Source: an uncultured Erysipelotrichaceae bacterium (GTDB lineage: Bacteria; Bacillota_I; Bacilli_A; Erysipelotrichales; Erysipelotrichaceae). Taken from it: DNA of 7,045 nucleotides. Location of the stretch: the NCBI GenBank assembly GCA_902796525.1, contig CADBPB010000067.1, positions 1 through 7,045 of the forward strand. The letters are read 5' to 3'. The notes beneath the pieces were generated by a model. That model searched no databases. It saw only the letters and a list, made by a program, of their open reading frames with translations, and was not told the origin of the DNA. The position numbers and the translations under genes are program-made. Of the stretch, positions 1 through 6,543 are shown piece after piece; the stretch's first letter is position 1; every line of letters starts with the position of its first letter.

Positions 1-107
1 ACCGTGATCGTTTTATCATCCTCAGGAACATCTCCTGATCCGGAACCGCTGTTTCCGCAGGCGCAGAGCAGCAGTAAGACAAACAGTAATGTAACGATTT
101 TTTTCAT
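1..107 (-). CDS. Lipoprotein, probable methionine-type ABC transporter substrate-binding protein (N-terminus only)
   Basis: Only the first 35 codons lie in the window; the gene runs off the left edge. It starts MKKIVTLLFVLLLLCAC, a basic n-region and leucine-rich h-region ending in a lipobox (L-C-A-C) with Cys17 as the expected lipidated residue. A Gly/Ser linker and an acidic stretch follow, then DDKTITV, which resembles the start of the mature domain in NlpA/MetQ solute-binding proteins. A GGGAG ribosome binding site sits about 9 nt before the ATG. It is the second ORF behind a T-box leader whose specifier and discriminator contacts fit tRNA-Met, which is the main reason for suggesting MetQ, the binding protein of the MetNIQ importer. 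The lipoprotein call is firm. The substrate is inferred from regulation plus a few residues, so another amino-acid binding lipoprotein is possible. Confidence 0.75.
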   Translation of the reverse strand, partial: MKKIVTLLFVLLLLCACGNSGSGSGDVPEDDKTIT

Positions 108-129
108 TGTTTTTCTCCCTTCTTTTCAG

Positions 130-210
130 TTACTTGACGATATCGGTATTTTGCATCGTCGCGCCTGCGCCAAGACGCAAGCCGATCACCTCTTTCACTC
201 TCTTATTCAT
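130..210 (-). CDS. Small ORF of 26 aa at the head of the T-box operon
   Basis: This 27-codon ORF reads MNKRVKEVIGLRLGAGATMQ followed by NTDIVK and a TAA stop. I do not recognise it. It begins just after the T-box terminator and has the best ribosome binding site in the window (AGGAGGGG, 214-221, 3 nt before the ATG). Its stop is 22 nt upstream of the lipoprotein start codon, which has its own RBS. The peptide is basic at the N-terminus with a Gly/Ala-rich middle and no clear membrane segment or signal sequence. It could be a genuine small protein, a translated leader that keeps ribosomes on the mRNA for the transporter, or a remnant. The RBS strongly suggests that ribosomes load here; a function for the peptide is unproven. 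Confidence 0.5.
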   Translation of the reverse strand: MNKRVKEVIGLRLGAGATMQNTDIVK

Positions 211-225
211 AATCCCCTCCTGAAA

Positions 226-453
226 CAAAAAAGCCGCCCCTAAGGACGACTTGTCATCGTGTTACCACCTTAATTCGTGCAGATGCACCTCATCGGATAC
301 CGACATATCCTGGCCCTGTAACGCAGGCATGCGTCTGACCCTCATATCGGACCAGCAGCTCCCAGACCATCTTCCCCTGATCGTCCACATCTTTTTTCAC
401 CAGCCAAAGACTCTCTACGCTATCGGATCAAGCTACTCTTCTGTTCTCAGCTT
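226..453 (-). promoter_or_regulatory. T-box riboswitch leader, probably tRNA-Met responsive
   Basis: A T-box leader binds a specific tRNA and lets transcription continue only when that tRNA is uncharged. Stem I can be drawn from AGCT (452-449) with AGCT (360-357), CAGA (443-440) with TCTG (366-363), and CTTGATC (432-426) with GATCAGG (382-376). It carries the AGAGAG element and the GGCTGGTG distal loop. The specifier bulge lies between the last two helices, with AGTA on the 5' side and GGAAGATGG on the 3' side; the best codon is ATG (370-368) followed by G. Further hairpins follow: ACGCA/TGCGT, GGATA/TATCC and GTGCA/TGCAC. The T-box AAGGTGGTAACACG (271-258) forms an antiterminator, AAGG with CCTT (245-242) and ACGA with TCGT (249-246). 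The bulge TGGT (267-264) would pair with an ACCA tRNA end, so discriminator A. That fits tRNA-Met and argues against reading the overlapping GAT as Asp, whose tRNA has discriminator G. The T-box itself is certain; the amino acid is inferred. Confidence 0.92.
227..250 (-). terminator. Intrinsic terminator of the T-box leader
   Basis: GTCGTCC (250-244) pairs with GGGCGGC (239-233), using two G-U pairs, around a TTAG loop, and six T residues (232-227) follow. Two flanking A-T pairs can extend the helix. The 5' arm is shared with the antiterminator, so the two structures exclude each other, as expected for a T-box. The stem ends only 17 nt before the start codon of the 26-codon ORF. Confidence 0.85.
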
Positions 454-459
454 TTCTTT

Positions 460-488
460 ATTTTATGACAGAATCCTTCAAAAAACAA
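460..488 (-). promoter_or_regulatory. Sigma-A-type promoter of the T-box operon
   Basis: On the minus strand TTGTTT (488-483) and TAAAAT (465-460) are separated by exactly 17 nt. Initiation about 7 nt downstream would put the first base near 453, directly before the 5' arm of T-box stem I. Spacing, match and position all agree. No other pair nearby has correct spacing. Confidence 0.72.
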
Positions 489-502
489 TGATTCTGTGAA
501 GG
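469..502. repeat. Two interleaved inverted repeats over the T-box promoter
   Basis: On the plus strand CAGAATC (469-475) is complementary to GATTCTG (490-496), and CCTTCA (475-480) is complementary to TGAAGG (497-502). The order is A-B-A'-B', so the two helices cannot both form as simple nested hairpins. The left pair fills most of the spacer between -35 and -10; the right pair lies just upstream of -35. This could be an operator or a pair of half-sites. It is not followed by a T-run on the minus strand, so it is not a convincing terminator for the dipeptidase gene. The repeats are plain to see; the regulatory role is speculation. Confidence 0.5.
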
Positions 503-590
503 TTTCTTACAAGATAATGTCTAAATTTACATTATAATTGAAAATATTTTCATTATCCGTTATGATGCTGTATTTGCAGTTTAATCAAGC
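503..590. other. AT-rich intergenic stretch with a 14-bp perfect palindrome
   Basis: This stretch between the end of the dipeptidase gene and the T-box promoter is very AT-rich and shows no ORF with an RBS. It contains the perfect palindrome TGAAAATATTTTCA at 539-552, about 50 bp upstream of the -35 box. I found no GC-rich hairpin plus T-run, so no clear intrinsic terminator for the dipeptidase transcript. The palindrome could be a regulator site or chance in AT-rich DNA. Confidence 0.4.
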
Positions 591-2051
591 TCAGTTGTCT
601 GCCCTGGAATAGCCGCATTTCATCTGCAGGCTTGCCTCATGCAGAACGTTCCCTAAGGCTTTCATAGTTTCTTCTTTGCACATCGCGCAGATCGCCTCAT
701 TCGCTTCTTCGATCAGCGAATAGTCTTGCTGTTCCGTCATCTTGCGGTCATACCCATTGATCAGCTTATGTCCCTTGGAAGCGACAGACATCTGGTATCT
801 CTCGATGTGCTGGATCATGGAACCGAAGTGCGGATCCGCCAATGCGCCGATCAGACGGGAAGCCCAGTAGAAATTCTCCGTCGAGACATCCATGGCGACA
901 TCGCTCAGGTACTTCGGCATCTTTTCCGCCTGCGCATAGACCGGCACCACCGTATTGAACGGATTGGCGCCGAAACAGACCCATTCCACACCTTTCAAAG
1001 GATCAGGCATATAGCCCCTGATCTGCAGAACCGCCATGACTCCTGTGCGACTGATGCCGATCGGACGGTAGATCCCCTTCCTGGGATCATCGGCTTTCTG
1101 ATAAGGATTGTATGGCGTTCCCTGATAATAGGAAGAGAGGATATACTTGATGTCTTCCACGGTGATCTTCTTCTCAGGGACCATGGACCACGGGATATCA
1201 TCGCTTTCCGGCGTGAAATCGGCATTTTCTCCGTCCCATTTATAAGTATTCGGATTGAAGTAACGTCCCATGAACCAGGCGCGCGGCGTGTTGTATACAT
1301 GATCGGCATCGGAATGCGAACCGAAGACGTAACGCGGATTGAAGACGCCGTCAAGGTTAAGATCCAGATGGCTGTCCCGGATGAATTCCCTTAAATCGGA
1401 ACTGCAGAGATGTTCCTTCTGTTCCCCGAACGCGTCATCCAGATCGAAACGGTCCATGCCGAACTGATTCGGCATCATGACATACTCGTCATCCCTGACC
1501 CGTCTGGCGATCCAGTGGTGTCCCCCGATCGTCTCCAGCCACCAGCACTCTTCCGCATCGTTGAAAGCGATGCCGTTGGCTTCGTAGGTTCCATACTGTT
1601 CCAATAGAGAACCTAAACGAAGGACGGCTTCCCTTGCCGTACGGACATAAGGAAGGACCAGCACGACCAGGTCTTCTTCGCCGATTCCTCCGATCTCCTC
1701 TTTCTGTCTGCCCTTCTTTTCTTTATATTCGACATAAGGATCAGCGCCAAGGACCAGCGGATTGGATGTGATCGTTTCTGTCGCAGTCATTCCGACATTG
1801 GCCTCATTGATGCCGTTGGCTGCCCAGATGCCGTTCTTCGGATCGACGCTTGGCGTCGCAGTATAACGCATCGGATCCTCAGGCAGTTCGATCTTGAGAT
1901 GAGAGATCTTGCTCCTGTAATGTCTTCCCTGCTTCTTGGGATCGACTACGATCAGTTTCTTCACATCGAAACGTCCGTCGTCATTTCTGGCGATCATCGT
2001 TGAACCGTCATAACTGGCCTTTCTGCCTACAAGAATCGTCGTGCAACCCAT
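591..2051 (-). CDS. C69-family dipeptidase (PepDA-like)
   Basis: The 486-residue protein matches the length and landmarks of peptidase family C69, cytoplasmic cysteine dipeptidases of the Ntn-hydrolase type such as lactobacillar PepDA, which release amino acids from dipeptides. It begins MGCTTILVGRKAS, and Cys3 is the expected nucleophile once the first two residues are removed. The family signature DGSTMIARNDD is at residues 15-25. Also typical are INEANVGMTATET (81-93), the GIGEEDLVVLVLPYVRTARE segment (122-141) and GIAFNDAEECWWLETIGGHHW (starting at 160). There is no signal peptide, so it should be cytosolic. The start is fixed by Cys3 and by AAGGAGG 5 nt upstream. It ends in a TGA, and a second in-frame TGA follows one codon later. 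It appears monocistronic, divergent from the NlpC/P60 gene and upstream of the T-box operon on the same strand. The family is certain; the precise dipeptide preference cannot be read from sequence. Confidence 0.95.
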   Translation of the reverse strand: MGCTTILVGRKASYDGSTMIARNDDGRFDVKKLIVVDPKKQGRHYRSKISHLKIELPEDPMRYTATPSVDPKNGIWAANGINEANVGMTATETITSNPLVLGADPYVEYKEKKGRQKEEIGGIGEEDLVVLVLPYVRTAREAVLRLGSLLEQYGTYEANGIAFNDAEECWWLETIGGHHWIARRVRDDEYVMMPNQFGMDRFDLDDAFGEQKEHLCSSDLREFIRDSHLDLNLDGVFNPRYVFGSHSDADHVYNTPRAWFMGRYFNPNTYKWDGENADFTPESDDIPWSMVPEKKITVEDIKYILSSYYQGTPYNPYQKADDPRKGIYRPIGISRTGVMAVLQIRGYMPDPLKGVEWVCFGANPFNTVVPVYAQAEKMPKYLSDVAMDVSTENFYWASRLIGALADPHFGSMIQHIERYQMSVASKGHKLINGYDRKMTEQQDYSLIEEANEAICAMCKEETMKALGNVLHEASLQMKCGYSRADN

Positions 2052-2156
2052 ATCTGCCTCCTTATATAATCAAACAACGGACTCCCCCGTTCCGGTTCGT
2101 CCGCATGTATAGTAACATAATTCAATAAAAGAGTGTGTTATACTAATCTCGGATTT
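2052..2156. promoter_or_regulatory. Divergent intergenic region; extended -10 for the plus-strand gene
   Basis: The region separates two divergently transcribed genes. On the plus strand TGTTATACT (2136-2144) is an extended -10 element without a recognisable -35 at 17 nt (CATAAT). It would start RNA near 2151, only about 6 nt before the ATG at 2157. On the minus strand I see the dipeptidase RBS AAGGAGG but no promoter with good spacing. A GC-rich patch at 2078-2103 can form a weak CGGAC/GTCCG hairpin in the dipeptidase leader. Confidence 0.45.
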
Positions 2157-3554
2157 ATGAAAAAAAGAAAGATTTTCCTGCTGCTGATACTGCTTGTACT
2201 GATAGGGTCGTCCCTGTTCTTTTTATCCGGTCTTCTCAGCAAGCCTGTCATAGGCTATGAACTGCTCGATCATGACGAAAGCACGGCGACAGTCTCGGTC
2301 ACGGTCGAAGATAAGAGCATCCTGAAACGGAATTACGTCGTCGCTTTGGATCATGAAACCGTCGCAAGCGATGCGACGGGCTATGAATCCTACGATCCGG
2401 AAACGGCCTATGTCATAGAACCGGGAATGTATTACATCCATGTGAAAGACGCGATGGGCAGAACATACGATATGGGTCCGATCATCAATTCGACCTTAGC
2501 GATACGTCTAAACGAACTCGAATATCCGTTCTATCCGATCGGCGAAGAACTGGAACTCTCCTGCGATCTGCTGACATTCGGCAAGGACGAGAACCTCAGA
2601 TATGTTTCATCAAACGAGAATGTCGCATCGGTCCGCGACGGCAGGATCATCACCAACGCTCCGGGCACGGCGACGATCACGGTCAGTTCCCAGGGGATCA
2701 GCGACAGCATCGAGATCGAAGTGACCGATCTCTATACGCTCATCGATACCGATTCCATGAACAAGCCGATCCTGCATGAAACGATCTGCGATTACGCAGA
2801 GAATCTGAAACTGGATAAAGTGCTGGAAATGAAGATCGCCGAGGCGGGCTATCAGACCAGAGCAGGCGTCGTAGCCGCTGCACGTTTCATGGCTCTGCAG
2901 TTTCCTTACCGCCTGGCTTACTTCGCGGAAACGGGAAAACTGGATAATACCGTGGATTCCCGCCGCAGCGACGGCGAAGGAAGATACTATCACAAAGGAT
3001 TCTACCTGAGTGAAGAGAAATACGATGATATCGTCGCAAGCATCCTGGGTCCGAAATACTGGGGACAGTACTTCAAAGAAGATACCACCGAGGATCATTC
3101 CAGAGATGAAGAATATCTCGATGGCGGTCTGGTCGTTTCCGATATCGGCACGAACCTGTATCTGATGAAACGTCCGAACGGCCTGGACTGCGGCGGTTTC
3201 GTCTCCTGGTGCTACTACAATGCCGGATATGATTTCGGCGATATGGGGGCAGGCGGTCCCGGCTCCTATGGCATGTCCATGCTGGGAGAAAGGGTCAGCA
3301 TTTCGGATGAACTCCTGCAGTCGGATCGTATCAGATGCGGCGATCTATGCGGCTTTACGGGTCATGTGGGAATTGTGATCGGCATCGAAGAGGACTACAT
3401 CTGGATCGCCGATACGATCCGTACCGGAACGAAAGTCAGAAGATACGAACGCAACCTTGAATCCTTCAATGAACTGGGAGACGATGCGTTCACCTATTTC
3501 ATGCTGATGGACGACGAATATCTCGAAGACGGCAATTATACGGAAATGTGGTAA
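2157..3554 (+). CDS. Membrane-anchored or secreted Big-2 / NlpC-P60-like protein, putative cell-wall hydrolase
   Basis: This 465-residue protein begins MKKRKIFLLLILLVLIG, a basic start followed by a hydrophobic segment to about residue 27. There is no lipobox and no clear cleavage site, so it may be an uncleaved anchor. A beta-rich region (about 31-115) is followed by a Big-2 Ig-like domain (about 117-193, with the typical RYVSSNENVASV and APGTATITVSS). A linker domain contains TRAGVVAAARFMALQFPY (235-252). The C-terminal domain (about 325-450) has the NlpC/P60 pattern DCGGFVSWCYYNAG with Cys345 and GHVGIVIG with His403, implying a cysteine peptidase acting on peptidoglycan peptides. The third catalytic residue is unclear; Asp419 is a candidate. 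An in-frame GTG at 2133 would add eight residues before the signal sequence and overlap the likely promoter, so I chose the ATG. No Shine-Dalgarno precedes it. A bidirectional terminator follows directly. The fold is likely; the substrate is inferred. Confidence 0.85.
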   Translation: MKKRKIFLLLILLVLIGSSLFFLSGLLSKPVIGYELLDHDESTATVSVTVEDKSILKRNYVVALDHETVASDATGYESYDPETAYVIEPGMYYIHVKDAMGRTYDMGPIINSTLAIRLNELEYPFYPIGEELELSCDLLTFGKDENLRYVSSNENVASVRDGRIITNAPGTATITVSSQGISDSIEIEVTDLYTLIDTDSMNKPILHETICDYAENLKLDKVLEMKIAEAGYQTRAGVVAAARFMALQFPYRLAYFAETGKLDNTVDSRRSDGEGRYYHKGFYLSEEKYDDIVASILGPKYWGQYFKEDTTEDHSRDEEYLDGGLVVSDIGTNLYLMKRPNGLDCGGFVSWCYYNAGYDFGDMGAGGPGSYGMSMLGERVSISDELLQSDRIRCGDLCGFTGHVGIVIGIEEDYIWIADTIRTGTKVRRYERNLESFNELGDDAFTYFMLMDDEYLEDGNYTEMW

Positions 3555-3558
3555 AAGA

Positions 3559-3589
3559 AAAATGGTCATCTCAATGAGATGACCATTTT
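3559..3589. terminator. Bidirectional intrinsic terminator between convergent genes
   Basis: AAAATGGTCATCTC (3559-3572) and GAGATGACCATTTT (3576-3589) form a perfect 14-bp stem with a 3-nt AAT loop. The outer A-T pairs supply the U-tract in either direction. It lies 4 nt after the stop of the NlpC/P60-like gene and 14 nt after the rpoC stop, so it can end both convergent transcripts. Confidence 0.92.
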
Positions 3590-3603
3590 ATTACAGCTGT
3601 TTC

Positions 3604-6507
3604 CTAGAATTCTTCGTCTGCCATGTCGGTTTCGACTTTCGGCTCGGAATCCAGGATATCATCGATATCTCCGGTCAGCTCGCTTGGTAAAGCAGCTTCC
3701 TTTTCTTCTTGCGCAGCAAGAAGCTTTTCTTCTCTGATCTCATCGAGCTCTGCCGCTCTCTGATCGATCAGCGATGTCGTTTCTCTTTCGAAATGAGAAC
3801 CTGTACCTGCCGGAATCAGTTTACCGATAATGACGTTTTCCTTGATACCGAAGAGGTTATCCGTCTTGCCGTTGACGGCAGCATCTGTCAGGACTTTCGT
3901 CGTTTCCTGGAAGCTTGCAGCCGACAGGAAGGATTCAGTCTCGACGGATGATTTCGAGATACCCATCAGTAACGGAGCGAATTTCACCGGCTGCTTGTTT
4001 TCCTGCAGCAGCTGGTTGAGCACTTCGTTGATCTTCTTCTGGGAAACCGTCTGGCCGACAGAATAATCAGAATCACCGGATTCGGTAATGATGACCTTCT
4101 TCAGCATCTGCTTGATGATGACTTCGACGTGCTTGTCGGAAATATCGATACCTGTTACGGCATAGACTTTCTTGACTTCTTTCAGAATGTAATTCTGAAC
4201 CGCATTCACGCCTGCGATCGCCAGCAGTTCCTTCGGATCGACGTTGCCTTCGGTAAGCTTGTCGCCCGCCTGCACTTCCGTACCGACTTTGATCCAGTCT
4301 CTCACCGTCTGGGAAAGGCCCAGCTTGTGAGTGATGGTTTCGGTATCGTTCGTGACATCGATCGTAACGGAATGGTCATCCGCCTCTTCGATTGCCGTAA
4401 CGGTACCGCTGATCTTGGCCAGAACGGCAGGATGCTTCGGACAGCGCGCTTCGAACAGTTCTTCGACACGCGGAAGACCCTGTGTGATATCATCGTCGGC
4501 GTTTGCGACACCGCCCGAGTGGAAGGTACGCATGGTCAGCTGCGTGCCAGGTTCACCGATGGACTGCGCAGCCATGATACCGACCGCTTCGCCTGCTTCT
4601 ACCAGCTTGCCGGTCGCCATATTGCGGCCATAGCATTTGCGGCAGATGCCATCCGTGCATTCGCACGTGAAGGAGTTACGGATATTCATGCCCTTGTAGC
4701 CCGCTGCGATGATCTTGTCCGCCGTCGCTTCGTCGATGAATTCATCCTGACCGACGATGACTTCTCCCGTCTTAGGATCGGTCAGTTCGTCTTTGGAATA
4801 ACGTCCCACGATACGGTCGTAGAAACTTTCGATGCGGGAGTTATCCTTCTGGTCGATGATATCCTCGACATAGTAGCCCTTGCGGGTCTGGCAGTCTTCC
4901 TGCATGATCATGACATCCTGGGCGACATCAACCAGTCTTCTGGTCAGATAGCCTGATTCGGCTGTCTTCAGAGCGGTATCGGTCAGACCTTTACGGACGC
5001 CATGGGTCGAGATAAAGAATTCGGATACGTTCAGTCCTTCACGGAAGGAAGAATAGATCGGGACCTCGATGATCGAAGGCTGATATTCTTTCTTGGATTT
5101 GGACTGGGTCGGTCTGCCCATCAGACCGCGCATGCCAGAAAGCTGGGTAATGTTGGATTTGTTACCACGGGCTCCGGAAACGCTGGACATGTTGATCGGA
5201 GATTTACGCTGAAGGTTGTTCATGACGTCATCACCGATGGCGTTGGTCGTATCCGCCCACAGTTTGGAGAAATGTTTTTCCCATTCAGGGAGCGTCAACT
5301 GGCCACGTTTCAACAGGGTCTGCAGGACATCCGCTTTGGATTTCGCTTCATCGACATATTTCTGTTTGTTCGGCGCGACATTGATATCCGCCAGGGAGAT
5401 CGTCATACCGGCAACGGTCGAGTATTCGAAACCTAAATCTTTGATCGAGTCCAGAATGTTGGAAGAACCTTCCGTCTTGTATCTTGCGAAGACTTCCGCA
5501 ATGACCTTGGACAGACATTTCTTCGTGAATTCCGGAGCGATCGGCTGATTCTTGATGAACGATTTGATATCTGTTCCGTAATCAACGAAATACTTGTCAG
5601 GGGTCCTCTTCAGTGATTCGCCTTCGACTTCGTTGATATAAGGGAAATCGGCAGGGAACTGATCGTTGAAGATCAGCTTTCCAATCGTCGTGATCAGATA
5701 TTTTTCGTTCTCTTCTTCGCTGAAGCATGTCTTGTGCAGCGATGCGGCAGGAATCGCAATACGGGTATGCAGATGGACCTGCTTATCGTTGTATGCCATG
5801 ACGGCTTCATTGTAATCCTTGTAGACATGACCCTCGTTGTCACCGAAACGGCGCCACATAGCAGCTGTTTCCGTGTCTCCGAGCGCTTCGATCGTATCCG
5901 CTTTCTCATAGAATTCCTCGGCAGTCTCTTCCATGTTCAGATAGAAGTTGCCCAGGACCATGTCCTGCGAAGGCGTAACGATCGGTTTGCCATCTTTCGG
6001 ACCAAGAATGTTGTTGGAGGCCATCATCAGGATCTCGGCTTCCGCACGTGCTTTTTCCGACAATGGAAGGTGTACGGCCATCTGGTCGCCATCGAAGTCG
6101 GCGTTGAACGCCGTACATACCAGCGGATGCAGACGGATCGCACGGCCTTCGACCAGTTTCGGCTTGAATGCCTGGATTCCCAGTCTGTGCAATGTAGGAG
6201 CACGGTTCAGGAAGACCGGATGGTTGTCCATGATCTCTTCCAGAACATCCCAGATCTGCGGATCGGAACGGTCGATCATCTTTTCTGCCAGCTTGGAGGA
6301 TGGCACGATCTTCTGATTGACCAGTTCATTGATCACGAATGGTTTGTAGAGCTGGATCGCCATTTCTCTCGGAATACCGCACTGATACATCTTGAGATCC
6401 GGTCCGACCGCGATAACGGAACGGCCGGAGAAGTCGACACGTTTTCCTAAGAGGTTCTGTCTGAAACGTCCCTGCTTGCCCTTTAAGGAGTGAGACAGCG
6501 ATTTCAA
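3604..6507 (-). CDS. rpoC: RNA polymerase beta' subunit, large C-terminal portion after an in-frame TGA
   Basis: This is the catalytic bulk of beta', which with beta forms the active centre of RNA polymerase. Counting from the TTG at 6507: switch-2 region LLGKRVDFSGRSVI (19-32), the Mg-binding NADFDGDQMAVH (135-146; Asp137, 139 and 141), the bridge-helix region around FREGLNVSEFFISTHG, the zinc site Cys539/Cys615/Cys622/Cys625, and the trigger loop SIGEPGTQLTMRTFHSGGVA (649-668). The end is acidic, ADEEF, with a TAG stop. All key residues are intact, so this portion is not decaying. Homology continues upstream in the same frame to the TGA at 6544-6546 (RGYPVKGSANRPL, 6543-6505). The TTG is only the first possible start after that TGA; AAGGG lies too far upstream to be a good RBS. 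In most genomes this would be one gene with the 6544-7045 segment. Gene identity is certain; the 5' boundary is not. Confidence 0.93.
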   Translation of the reverse strand: MKSLSHSLKGKQGRFRQNLLGKRVDFSGRSVIAVGPDLKMYQCGIPREMAIQLYKPFVINELVNQKIVPSSKLAEKMIDRSDPQIWDVLEEIMDNHPVFLNRAPTLHRLGIQAFKPKLVEGRAIRLHPLVCTAFNADFDGDQMAVHLPLSEKARAEAEILMMASNNILGPKDGKPIVTPSQDMVLGNFYLNMEETAEEFYEKADTIEALGDTETAAMWRRFGDNEGHVYKDYNEAVMAYNDKQVHLHTRIAIPAASLHKTCFSEEENEKYLITTIGKLIFNDQFPADFPYINEVEGESLKRTPDKYFVDYGTDIKSFIKNQPIAPEFTKKCLSKVIAEVFARYKTEGSSNILDSIKDLGFEYSTVAGMTISLADINVAPNKQKYVDEAKSKADVLQTLLKRGQLTLPEWEKHFSKLWADTTNAIGDDVMNNLQRKSPINMSSVSGARGNKSNITQLSGMRGLMGRPTQSKSKKEYQPSIIEVPIYSSFREGLNVSEFFISTHGVRKGLTDTALKTAESGYLTRRLVDVAQDVMIMQEDCQTRKGYYVEDIIDQKDNSRIESFYDRIVGRYSKDELTDPKTGEVIVGQDEFIDEATADKIIAAGYKGMNIRNSFTCECTDGICRKCYGRNMATGKLVEAGEAVGIMAAQSIGEPGTQLTMRTFHSGGVANADDDITQGLPRVEELFEARCPKHPAVLAKISGTVTAIEEADDHSVTIDVTNDTETITHKLGLSQTVRDWIKVGTEVQAGDKLTEGNVDPKELLAIAGVNAVQNYILKEVKKVYAVTGIDISDKHVEVIIKQMLKKVIITESGDSDYSVGQTVSQKKINEVLNQLLQENKQPVKFAPLLMGISKSSVETESFLSAASFQETTKVLTDAAVNGKTDNLFGIKENVIIGKLIPAGTGSHFERETTSLIDQRAAELDEIREEKLLAAQEEKEAALPSELTGDIDDILDSEPKVETDMADEEF

Positions 6508-6543
6508 CGGACGGTTGGCGGAACCCTTGACAGGGTAGCCTCT

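Noticed and set aside
4..499. Two plus-strand open frames of about 80 codons over the T-box region
   Set aside because: They run antisense through the lipoprotein signal peptide and the T-box structure; no RBS and no protein-like composition.
469..502. Intrinsic terminator for the dipeptidase gene
   Set aside because: The complementary blocks are interleaved rather than nested, the loop is long, and no T-run follows on the minus strand.
726..1394. A 222-codon open frame on the plus strand opposite the dipeptidase gene
   Set aside because: It is an antisense shadow of a clear C69 dipeptidase and has no RBS.
2078..2103. Riboswitch-like hairpin in the dipeptidase leader
   Set aside because: Only a 5-bp stem with a 16-nt loop and no conserved motif that I recognise.
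4129..4956. A 275-codon open frame on the plus strand opposite rpoC
   Set aside because: It is antisense to strongly conserved beta' sequence, has no RBS or promoter and no recognisable protein features; it reflects codon bias of rpoC.
5734..6450. A 238-codon open frame on the plus strand opposite rpoC
   Set aside because: Same reason: it mirrors the conserved beta' catalytic region including NADFDGD and has no independent coding evidence.
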